Shown here in pieces: positions 33,847-41,490 of a stretch of 64,000 nt of DNA (the stretch's first letter is position 1; every line of letters starts with the position of its first letter). Position numbers and translations under genes: made by a program. A model generated the notes under the pieces. The model was not told the DNA's origin. It was given only the letters and a program-made list of their open reading frames with translations, and ran no database searches. Origin of the DNA: Rhizobium sp. 11515TR (GTDB lineage: Bacteria > Pseudomonadota > Alphaproteobacteria > Rhizobiales > Rhizobiaceae); assembly GCF_002277895.1 (NCBI RefSeq), contig NZ_CP022998.1, forward strand, positions 372,001 to 436,000, given 5' to 3'.

Positions 33847-34617
33847 ATGTGCCGCATCTTCATTTCCGGCTCGTCCACAGGTCTCGGCCTTATGGCGGCT
33901 GAACATCTAGCCGAACAGGGTCACCAGGTCGTGCTTCATGCGCGCAACCCGGCTCGCGCCAGCGACGCCCGCCACGCCCTTCCGAAAGCGGAGACGGTCG
34001 TGATCGGCGATCTCGAGACCATCGCCGGCGCCAAGAACGTCGCCGCCGAAGTCAACAAGCTCGGCCGCTTCGATGCGGTAATCCACAATGCTGCCGTCGG
34101 CTATCGCGAAGCTCATCGCCTCACCTCCGATGGACTGCCGCATGTCTTCACCATAAACACGCTATCGGCTTACATCCTGACCGCACTCATCGAACCACCG
34201 AAGCGACTGGTCTACCTGTCGTCCGGCATGCACCATCATGCAGATGCCAATCTCGATGATATTCTCTGGAAAAAGCGCCGATGGAACGGATCAGCGGCCT
34301 ATGCCGAAAGCAAGCTGCACGATGCAATGCTCGCGTTCGCGATTGCGCGGCGTTGGAGAGACGTGTTCTCGAATTCATTGGAGCCTGGATGGGTTCCGAC
34401 CAAAATGGGCGGCCCTGGCGCGCCTGATGACATGGCGCAGGCTCATCTGACTCAAGCCTGGCTGGCAGCGGGCGACGACCCGAAGGCGGATGTCACGGGA
34501 GAATACTTCTATCATCTGAAGCGTCGGACCGCGAACCCGCAGGCTCATGATCCTGCGCTTCAAGACCGCTTCATCGCAATCTGCGAGGATATCTCAGGCG
34601 TCACTTTGCCAAAATGA
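33847..34617 (+). CDS. Short-chain dehydrogenase/reductase-like protein
   Basis: The 256-residue protein starts at ATG 33847 with SD AAAGGAG. The cofactor motif is SGSSTGLG; HNAAVGY replaces NAG, YLSSG is followed by AAYAESKLHD with YxxxK, and the EPGWVPTKMGG motif is standard. Divergence in beta-4 and the C-terminus ending DISGVTLPK group it with SDRs annotated only by fold. Third gene of the amidohydrolase-MFS run, 54 bp after the MFS gene. Confidence 0.88.
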   Translation: MCRIFISGSSTGLGLMAAEHLAEQGHQVVLHARNPARASDARHALPKAETVVIGDLETIAGAKNVAAEVNKLGRFDAVIHNAAVGYREAHRLTSDGLPHVFTINTLSAYILTALIEPPKRLVYLSSGMHHHADANLDDILWKKRRWNGSAAYAESKLHDAMLAFAIARRWRDVFSNSLEPGWVPTKMGGPGAPDDMAQAHLTQAWLAAGDDPKADVTGEYFYHLKRRTANPQAHDPALQDRFIAICEDISGVTLPK

Positions 34618-34874
34618 TCATCGGCGGTCGGTGCCTTTCAGATCGAGCGCATTCGGCCAATCTCGAGTAACAGTGCAATCAACCCAGACTATGAAGCAAA
34701 TACGCAGGAGCCGTGATTTGGCGTCAGTTTACTCTTGATTGGATTAGAATTGCGCTCCGCGCAATTAGATCCATAGGACAAGCCTATTCAGAGAATGTCA
34801 GATAGTCTGCTGCACGTCACAGCCACGCTTTAATTCTCTCACACAATGATGCTTATTCGTCCGCTCAGCGAGGC
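34618..34874. other. Intergenic region with a compound hairpin
   Basis: Between the plus-strand SDR and the minus-strand ParE gene. AATTGCGC-TCC-GCGCAATT (34748-34766) is a perfect 8-bp hairpin, extended by GGAT/ATCC after a small internal loop (34741-34772). It could serve as a two-way terminator; no T-tract. Confidence 0.45.
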
Positions 34875-35168
34875 CTAAACGGAATCGCCCACCCAATTCT
34901 CATGTTCATGGCGTATTCGGATCACGAAAATTGCTCCGTCCTCCTCAATCCGATAGACAATAAGATGGGCTTTGGAGGGATGAATTCTGACCGGCGGCGA
35001 AATCTCTTCTCGCTCACGAGCCATTCGCGGGTTAGCGGCCATCAGATCAAGCACAGCGAACAAGTCATCGTGGTAACGCCTAGCCTGGGCGGTTCCGAAC
35101 ATGCGTATACCTTGTTCGGCGATCGCAATGATGTCCTCTTCCGCTTCAACTGAAAGGCTAAAACGCAT
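34875..35168 (-). CDS. ParE/RelE-type toxin
   Basis: The 97-residue product has the ParE fold: MRFSLSVEAEEDIIAIAEQG, then QARRYHDDLFAVLDLMAANP, IHPSKAHLIVYRIEEDG and IFVIRIRHEHENW. ParE toxins of this type poison DNA gyrase; RelE relatives cut mRNA. Start ATG 35168 overlaps the antitoxin stop by one base. With the VapC pair this is the second toxin-antitoxin module in the window. Confidence 0.9.
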   Translation of the reverse strand: MRFSLSVEAEEDIIAIAEQGIRMFGTAQARRYHDDLFAVLDLMAANPRMAREREEISPPVRIHPSKAHLIVYRIEEDGAIFVIRIRHEHENWVGDSV

Positions 35169-35422
35169 TACCTGTTGCCGCGCGTTGTTTCTCCGCGCTC
35201 GACGGCCGCAGCAAAGAGTTCATTCTTCGACCGGCTACCAACGCCGCTTTTGAGACCGTCATCAACAAAACGTTGCATGGCGGCAATCTTATCGCTGCGA
35301 GCTTGGTCCCGGCGAATCAAGTCGCGGACATAATCACTGGCATTCGAATATCGCCCAGTCTTTGCTTGCGCCTCGACCCAATCTTTCATCGGATCGGGAA
35401 GAGATACATTCATCGTCGCCAT
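35168..35422 (-). CDS. ParD-type antitoxin
   Basis: The 84-residue ribbon-helix-helix protein begins MATMNVSLPDPMKDWVEAQ and contains GRYSNASDYVRDLIRRDQAR, the ParD/CopG signature. The charged C-terminal part binds toxin. ATG 35422 has GGAGG 5 nt upstream; the longer frame from 35434 includes that site. First gene of the module, with a good promoter upstream. Confidence 0.92.
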   Translation of the reverse strand: MATMNVSLPDPMKDWVEAQAKTGRYSNASDYVRDLIRRDQARSDKIAAMQRFVDDGLKSGVGSRSKNELFAAAVERGETTRGNR

Positions 35423-35445
35423 TCGAGCCTCCATAGTAGGAGCAG

Positions 35446-35475
35446 GTTATGCGATGTTGGCAAAGTTTGTCAAAC
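35446..35475 (-). promoter_or_regulatory. parDE promoter with short palindrome
   Basis: On the minus strand TTGACA (35473-35468, perfect -35) and CATAAC (35451-35446) are spaced by 16 bp. GTTTG-T-CAAAC (35465-35475) is a palindrome over the -35 box and a plausible ParD contact. Confidence 0.6.
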
Positions 35476-35708
35476 CGATCATTGCAGATCAGGCACGCAA
35501 TTCGGCTAGGCGCGATTTCATATACACCCCACCGCGGTAATAATGCGCCCTCGACGGAGTAGACCGCCACTTTCAACAACCCGCTCTTGAGGAGATTAGA
35601 ACCCGCGGCACCAATCCGCCAAACCTAAGCCTTTGAGATAGGCGTACATTCTCATTCCACATAAAGTCGGTCCCGCGCCACCGCCATTTCGCAAGATCGA
35701 AGGACCGT

Positions 35709-36491
35709 TCAAAAACGGTGTATTCGCAGGCCGAACAGCTTTTCGGAGACAACGACCACGACCACCGTCATCACGATAGACAATGTCGATACTGCCGCCG
35801 CCTCCGGAGTAAAGTTCGTCCTGAGATAATCGTATATCTGGATCGGAAGCGTGGCCGTTCCGACATTCTTCAACATGAACGATATGGTGAAGAGGTCGAA
35901 GGAGATGATGAACGCGAACAGGCCGCCGCCGATCACGCCGGGCTTGATCAACGGCAGCATGATACGTCTGAACCGCGTGAATGGTCCCGCACCAAGACTG
36001 CGGGCGGCAAGGCTCCACGACGGTTCATAGGCTTCCATCGCCGCAGACACGTTGATGAAGACGAAGGGCAGCGTCATGAGCACATGCCCAATCAGCATGC
36101 CAGCCATTGTCGCCGTGCCGATTCCGATCGCATAAACAAAGAACAGAAGCGAGATCGCTGTCAGAACTTCCGGCAAGAGCAGCGGCAACAGCATCGCAAG
36201 CCGGACACTCTCCTTCCATCGCCCCGCATGCTGCACGTAGAACATTGCAGCCATCGTGCCGATCACACCGGAAATCAGGGTCGAGACGGCTGCGACCCAA
36301 AGCGAGGTTCGGATGGCACGCCAGAAGACATCGTTATGGAAGAAGACGACATACCATCGAAATGAGAGCCCTTGGGGCGGAAAGGTCAGAAATGCGCCCG
36401 CGTTGAAGGAGGCACCGACGACCACGAGAATGGGCAGCAAGAGAAAGCCGTAAATAATGAGGCAATAGCCATTCAACATATGCTTGGACAT
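35709..36491 (-). CDS. ABC transporter permease, PotC type
   Basis: The 260-residue protein has about six hydrophobic helices and the binding-protein-dependent permease loop AARSLGAGPFTRFRRIMLPLIKPG (EAA motif with conserved Gly). ATG 36491 (MSKHMLNGYC) overlaps the stop of the upstream permease by one base (TGATG); longer starts lie inside that gene. Last gene of the eight-gene operon. Pairs with the 36491-37348 permease to form the channel. Confidence 0.9.
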   Translation of the reverse strand: MSKHMLNGYCLIIYGFLLLPILVVVGASFNAGAFLTFPPQGLSFRWYVVFFHNDVFWRAIRTSLWVAAVSTLISGVIGTMAAMFYVQHAGRWKESVRLAMLLPLLLPEVLTAISLLFFVYAIGIGTATMAGMLIGHVLMTLPFVFINVSAAMEAYEPSWSLAARSLGAGPFTRFRRIMLPLIKPGVIGGGLFAFIISFDLFTISFMLKNVGTATLPIQIYDYLRTNFTPEAAAVSTLSIVMTVVVVVVSEKLFGLRIHRF

Positions 36492-37348
36492 CAGCTCATC
36501 TTCCATTTCATGCGGGTGAGCCGCGCGAAGATCACGACGATCACCGCTCCGGTGAGGGAAAGTGTCAGCGCCATGGCGGAGCCGAACGGCCATTGGAATG
36601 TGTCGATCAGCGCGTCAACGACGCTGACTGCCATCGTCTTCACCCTCAGGCCACCGATCAGGGCGGGGGTCACATAGGCGCTCAATGAAAGCACGAACAC
36701 CAGAATGCAGCCCGCCTGGATACCCGGCATAGCCAGCGGCAGGATTACGCGCCTGAAGACCGTCAGCTTTCCCGCACCAAGCGAGCGTGCGGCCGACTTC
36801 AACGATGGGTCGATCCCTTGCAGCGCGCTCATCAACGGCAGGATCATGAAGGGCAGGAAGACGTGGACGAGCGCAATAACGATGCCGAGGGCGTTGTACA
36901 TCAGCCCGACCGGGCGATCGATCAGGCCCAAATTCATCAGCGTCTTGTTGATGATGCCGTTATTCCCAAGAAGGATCGTCCACCCGTAACTGCGGATGAC
37001 AATGCCGACGAGAAGCGGCGACAGCACGAGCCCATAGGCAAGGCCGCGAAACCGCATCTTCTCGCGCGACAGCTGCCAGGCAACCGGAAAGCCGAGAATG
37101 AGGCAAGCAAGGGTCGTGACCAGACCGATCAAGAGCGTGTTCGCCACCTGCTGCATGTAGAACGTATCGGTCGCCAACCTGAGGTAATTGCCGACCGTAA
37201 ATCCGGGCGCATAAGGTGAGCCGTTGGCCGGGTTGCGTAGGCTCATTAGAACGATATTAAGATAGGGCAGAACAAGAAATAGCCCGAGGAGCAATGCCGA
37301 GGGCGCGATCAGGAGAAGCGGATAGGCGGATCTGGTGCGGCGTATCAT
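36491..37348 (-). CDS. ABC transporter permease, PotB type
   Basis: The 285-residue membrane protein has N-terminal helix LLLIAPSALLLGLFLVLPYL and EAA loop SAARSLGAGKLTVFRRVILPLAMPG. The spermidine/putrescine-like permease family carries polyamines, opines or other small charged solutes. Its ATG overlaps the ATPase stop by four bases (ATGA), so the transporter subunits are coupled. Confidence 0.9.
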   Translation of the reverse strand: MIRRTRSAYPLLLIAPSALLLGLFLVLPYLNIVLMSLRNPANGSPYAPGFTVGNYLRLATDTFYMQQVANTLLIGLVTTLACLILGFPVAWQLSREKMRFRGLAYGLVLSPLLVGIVIRSYGWTILLGNNGIINKTLMNLGLIDRPVGLMYNALGIVIALVHVFLPFMILPLMSALQGIDPSLKSAARSLGAGKLTVFRRVILPLAMPGIQAGCILVFVLSLSAYVTPALIGGLRVKTMAVSVVDALIDTFQWPFGSAMALTLSLTGAVIVVIFARLTRMKWKMS

Positions 37349-38406
37349 GCGATCGTTCCCGGCACCCAGAAACGCTCGCTGTCGACCTTTACCGCCACGC
37401 GATCACCCGGCTGGAAGCGGCTTCGCGGAAAGGTCTGAACGCTCAGCGTTTCGCCGCCTTCGAGCACCAGCCGATAATCGATCAGACTGCCGGAATAATA
37501 GCTCTGCGAAACCGTTGCGATGATGCCTGCCTCCCCATCCGCCGCAGCCGCAAGTTCGATGGCCTCCGGCCGCAGCAATACGGGGATGGAGCCGTCGCTT
37601 GACGGCAGGGTACCCTTGAGATTCGCCGTTCCAAGCGCGGTTTCGACGACCGACGTACCGTCATCATTCCTCTTCAGGCGGCCGGGCAATGTATTCACCT
37701 GCCCGACGAACTGCGCGACTTCCAGGCTTGCCGGTCGATCATAAACATCTGACGGGGCGCCATACTGCGCAATCTGGCCGCCGAACATCACGACGATCCG
37801 GTCCGACATCGTCATTGCTTCGGCCTGATCATGGGTCACATAGACGGTGGTGATGCCCACGCGCTTCTGCAGGTCGCGTATGAAGACCCGCATTTCGTCC
37901 CGAAGCTTGGCATCGAGATTGGCAAGCGGCTCATCAAGCAACAGGATACGCGGTTCGATGACCAGCGCGCGGGCAAGCGCCACCCGCTGCTGCTGCCCGC
38001 CGGACAATTGGCGCGGATAGCGGTCGGCATATCCGGATAGCTGCACCATATCCAGAACCTTGGCGGCGCGGATCTCGATTTCTGGCCGCGAAATCCTGCG
38101 CATTTCCAGCCCGAAGGCGAGGTTTTGCGCCACGGTCATATGCGGGAAGAGCGCATAGTTCTGGAATACCATGCCGATATCGCGCTTTTCCGCCGGCACA
38201 TGCGAGACATCCTGCCCGTCGAAGCGAATGGCGCCGGATGTGACATCCTCGAAACCGGCAATCATCTTCAGCGTCGTCGTCTTACCGCACCCCGATGGCC
38301 CGAGCAGGGAGATGAACTCGCCCTGCCTTATCTTGACGGAAATACCGTTGACGGCGCGCGAGGCTCCGTAATGCTTGGTCAGCCCTTCGATGCTCACCTC
38401 GGTCAT
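37345..38406 (-). CDS. ABC transporter ATP-binding protein, PotA type
   Basis: The 353-residue ATPase has Walker A GPSGCGKTTT, Q-loop VFQNYALFPHMTV, signature LSGGQQQRVALARAL, Walker B ILLLDEPLANLD and H-loop YVTHDQAEA. A C-terminal TOBE/OB regulatory domain (about 245-353) is typical of PotA/FbpC/UgpC ATPases. It energises import by the two following permeases with the binding protein encoded 113 bp upstream. Confidence 0.93.
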   Translation of the reverse strand: MTEVSIEGLTKHYGASRAVNGISVKIRQGEFISLLGPSGCGKTTTLKMIAGFEDVTSGAIRFDGQDVSHVPAEKRDIGMVFQNYALFPHMTVAQNLAFGLEMRRISRPEIEIRAAKVLDMVQLSGYADRYPRQLSGGQQQRVALARALVIEPRILLLDEPLANLDAKLRDEMRVFIRDLQKRVGITTVYVTHDQAEAMTMSDRIVVMFGGQIAQYGAPSDVYDRPASLEVAQFVGQVNTLPGRLKRNDDGTSVVETALGTANLKGTLPSSDGSIPVLLRPEAIELAAAADGEAGIIATVSQSYYSGSLIDYRLVLEGGETLSVQTFPRSRFQPGDRVAVKVDSERFWVPGTIA

Positions 38407-38519
38407 GATCGATCTTCCGGATTGTCTGTGCGGCGTACCGCAAATCTCACTGCGTCAGGGGAGAATGCTGGATCGCCCGAACAAGGCGATCCTTTGTTGC
38501 CTCATGAAGAAGACAGAGA

Positions 38520-39557
38520 TCATTTCATGATCTTGGCCCAGGTCTCGGCAAAGCCTGCCTGCTTCTCGTTCATGAAGTCCCAGTCCCAGGTGAGGATCTT
38601 GTCCATCACTTCCCCGGAAATCGGCACGTCCTTCTTCAGATCGTCAGGGACGACAATCTTGGCATTGGTTGGCGAGACGAAGAACTGCTTCATCAGCGGC
38701 AACTGGCCGTCAGGTGACAGAAGGAAGTTGGCGTACTGGTAGGCCAGATCCTTCTCGGGGCCGTTTGCGAGAATGTTGAGGGTCTGATCGAACATCAAAA
38801 GCCCCTCTTCCGGCACGATGACGTCAATGGGAAGGCCTTGGCCGCGCAGACGCGCCACCTCGCCGAAATCGAAGGGAGCGACGACGAATTCGCCGGATGC
38901 GATGCCGGTGGAAAGGTTGAAATCGGCCTGGATGACTGGGCCAAGCTTTTCCAGCGCCTTGAAGCCGGCATCTGCATCATATTGATCCTTGCCGAAGATC
39001 TTGGATGCCAGCATCAGTTCCATCTTGCCGGCAGTATTGGCAAAATTGTAGAGGCCGATGCGCCCCTTGAACTCCGGGTTGTCCCATAGATCCTTCCAGG
39101 CTTTCGGCGGCGTCTGGACCATGTCCGTGCGATAGGCCAGGCCGATCGGCGACACCATGGCCACGGCACCCCAGCCGTCGGTCTTCTTGGCAAGCGGATA
39201 GAGATCCGCATAGTTTGGCAATTTCGCCAGATCGAGCTTTTCGAAGAAGCCTTCCTTGCGCAGGCTCGATGCGAATGCCTCATTGGTCATCAAGATCGAA
39301 TACGGTGGCTTCTGCGGCCCTGCCGCCCGCAGGTTGGCGCTCCAGACACGCCCGTTACCCGCATCCAACGTCACCTGGGCGCCGCTTTTCTGAGTGAAGG
39401 CCGGTGCCAGCGTCTGGCGCCAGAACTGCTCCCATGCGCCGCCGAGCGTCGGCACGACAAGTGTCTTCGATTGCGCCCATGCCGGCAGGCCAACCATGGC
39501 CGCCGCTGTCACTCCACCCATTCCGGCAAGAACCTGCCGCCTGTTCATGTTCATCAT
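38520..39557 (-). CDS. Extracellular solute-binding protein, PotD/family-1 type
   Basis: The 345-residue protein has a Tat-like leader (MNRRQVLAGMGGVTAAAMVG, cleavage at AWAQ) and a two-lobed binding-protein fold: VPTLGGAWEQFWRQTLAPAF, AYRTDMVQTPPKAWKDLWD, and FANFLLSPDGQ in the related form QYANFLLSPDGQ. Relatives bind polyamines, iron, or opine-like organic acids; ligand unknown. Next gene upstream is the 2OG dioxygenase. Confidence 0.9.
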   Translation of the reverse strand: MMNMNRRQVLAGMGGVTAAAMVGLPAWAQSKTLVVPTLGGAWEQFWRQTLAPAFTQKSGAQVTLDAGNGRVWSANLRAAGPQKPPYSILMTNEAFASSLRKEGFFEKLDLAKLPNYADLYPLAKKTDGWGAVAMVSPIGLAYRTDMVQTPPKAWKDLWDNPEFKGRIGLYNFANTAGKMELMLASKIFGKDQYDADAGFKALEKLGPVIQADFNLSTGIASGEFVVAPFDFGEVARLRGQGLPIDVIVPEEGLLMFDQTLNILANGPEKDLAYQYANFLLSPDGQLPLMKQFFVSPTNAKIVVPDDLKKDVPISGEVMDKILTWDWDFMNEKQAGFAETWAKIMK

Positions 39558-39626
39558 CGACGTTCCCTCAAACTGGTCCTGACTTGGTCATACATTGCGG
39601 GGCAGGCGGTATTCCGCTTCTTGCCG

Positions 39627-40592
39627 TCAGATTTTGCCGAAGGCCTGGCTGGTCTTCAGTGAAATGTAGTCGCCGTAGGTGATCGGCTCGTATTTGGCGG
39701 TCCCCTTGGCCGCAAAGGGCGCGAGGCATTCAATCACGGTGTCCCTGGACGGATTGAGGAAGAACGGGATGGACTGGCGACGCGTCGTCCCCTTGAAAGC
39801 ACCGGGAGGATTGGCGACCCTATGCGGTGTGGACAGCCATTCATCGTTGGACCAGCGCATGAAGGCATCACCGATATTGATGACATAGGCGCCTTCGACA
39901 TTCGGCGCATCCAGCCAGTCACCCGCCCGGTTTTTCACCTGCAGTCCACCCGGAGAGGCTTCCGAACGCAGGATGGTCATGAAGCCGTAGTCGGTGTGAA
40001 CGCCGGCGCGGAGTTGCCCCGGAAGCGGGCTCTCCCTCTGCTCAGGATAATTGATCACCCGTAGCGCCGAGAGGTGGTTTTCAAACGCCGGCTCGAAATA
40101 GTCCGGGGCAAGGCCTATCGCCTCACAGAATGCCCGGCGCAAATGGCCCGCAAGCTTTTCCATCTCTCTGAAATAGTCCGCAAAGGCCTGTTCCAGCCCT
40201 TCCGGCCTTGTTGGCCACAGATCGCCGGGCAGGCGCGGGCCAAAGTTCAAGCTTTCCTTGTAATCGCCCGGCGTCTTGATGCCGAGCGTCGCTGCAAGCG
40301 CCTCGTCGGCGATCGGCGAAAAGGCAACGCCACCCTCTATCGAGGTACCTCTTCCCTGCCCGATCTTCCACTCCTGCGGCTCATCGAAGAAATCGCGAGC
40401 GAGGTTATAGAGACGGGTTGTTACATCAGCCCTGACGCCGTGCCCCGTAACGAGGAAGAAGCCGGTTCGGCGGCAGGCATCCTCGATGGCAGTGACGACC
40501 TTCCGGCCGGCTTCCGCGCCTGCGATGAACGGTGCAATATCGATGACGGGTATGCTGCCCTGCACCTCATCCTGCGCTGTGATCGTCTGCAT
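39627..40592 (-). CDS. 2-oxoglutarate/Fe(II) dioxygenase, isopenicillin N synthase family
   Basis: The 321-residue enzyme begins MQTITAQDEVQGSIPVIDIA after SD GGAAGGAGG. N-terminal DIOX_N domain, then the 2OG-Fe(II) core with the facial triad HTDYGF (His, Asp) and the distal His in STPHRV. The 2-oxoglutarate-binding Arg-x-Ser is in RRQSIPFF. Bacterial members hydroxylate or oxidise small acids and amino-acid derivatives. Its place beside the importer suggests the first oxidation of the imported compound; the substrate cannot be named. Confidence 0.9.
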   Translation of the reverse strand: MQTITAQDEVQGSIPVIDIAPFIAGAEAGRKVVTAIEDACRRTGFFLVTGHGVRADVTTRLYNLARDFFDEPQEWKIGQGRGTSIEGGVAFSPIADEALAATLGIKTPGDYKESLNFGPRLPGDLWPTRPEGLEQAFADYFREMEKLAGHLRRAFCEAIGLAPDYFEPAFENHLSALRVINYPEQRESPLPGQLRAGVHTDYGFMTILRSEASPGGLQVKNRAGDWLDAPNVEGAYVINIGDAFMRWSNDEWLSTPHRVANPPGAFKGTTRRQSIPFFLNPSRDTVIECLAPFAAKGTAKYEPITYGDYISLKTSQAFGKI

Positions 40593-40668
40593 CCTGGTTG
40601 CCTCCTTCCTTGATCGGCGGTGGCGGCAGCACTGAATGGGTGCCGCCGAGCGATATCGTAAAACGGGG

Positions 40669-41490
40669 TCAGTCGAGCCCCTTGAACGGAGCATCGCGGA
40701 ACTCGAGATATTCCTTCAGTGACATCTTCTGCAGGTTGCGCATCCACTCCTGCCCATCGCGACTGACATGCAGAGCGGCGATGGCGTGGACGTTGAAATC
40801 GAAGGATGTCATCAGGCCAGCGGCGATCTGCTGGTTGTTGATGGAGGACTTGGCGAACTTGATGGCCGGCACGGGCATGCGGGCCAGCTTGCGCGCCAGG
40901 TTCTCGGTCTTTTTCCTCAATTGATCGGCGGGCACGATCTTGTTGATGAGATGCATGCGCAAGGCCTCCTCGGCATCGACCAAATCGCCTGTGTACATCA
41001 GCCAGCGCACGTCACGGGTGGCCAGCAGCCAGGGCATGAACAGTGCCGGCGGGCCGGAATTGTGCCGCACCTCTGGCTCGCCGAACTTCGCATTGTCGCT
41101 GGCAATGGCCAGATCGCAGGCCATCATCAGCTCGAGCGCACCCGCAAGCGCATAACCGTTCACGGAAGCGATGACCGGGATTGGTGCCTTCCAGATGTTG
41201 AGGAGCGCCTGGGCGTTCTCCGACATGTCCGCATGCCAGTCCTCGATATCGACATCGTAATCAGCGCCTTGAAGATCATAGCCGGACGAGAATGCGCGGC
41301 CCGCCCCCGTGATGATGAGCGCGTTGACATCCTTGTCGGCGACAGCCATGGCGACAGCGCGATCGATTTCGCGCACCGTCGTCTTGTTCATGGCATTGAG
41401 CTTTTCAGGACGATTGATGGTGATCGTCGCGAATTTATCGTGTCCGTCCTTCTCGTAAAGGATCGTCTCGAAGGTTTCGGAAGTGCTCAT
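40669..41490 (-). CDS. Enoyl-CoA hydratase/isomerase family protein
   Basis: The 273-residue crotonase-fold protein has the expected segments ATITINRPEKLNAMNKT, GAGRAFSSGYDLQG (oxyanion), NGYALAGALELMMACD (first Glu) and KFGEPEVRHNSGPP (second Glu). Both catalytic Glu positions of hydratases are kept; the RHNSGPP turn is unusual. It hydrates an enoyl-CoA or acts on a related CoA thioester. Start overlaps the stop of the large ferredoxin oxidoreductase gene (ATGA). Confidence 0.9.
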   Translation of the reverse strand: MSTSETFETILYEKDGHDKFATITINRPEKLNAMNKTTVREIDRAVAMAVADKDVNALIITGAGRAFSSGYDLQGADYDVDIEDWHADMSENAQALLNIWKAPIPVIASVNGYALAGALELMMACDLAIASDNAKFGEPEVRHNSGPPALFMPWLLATRDVRWLMYTGDLVDAEEALRMHLINKIVPADQLRKKTENLARKLARMPVPAIKFAKSSINNQQIAAGLMTSFDFNVHAIAALHVSRDGQEWMRNLQKMSLKEYLEFRDAPFKGLD

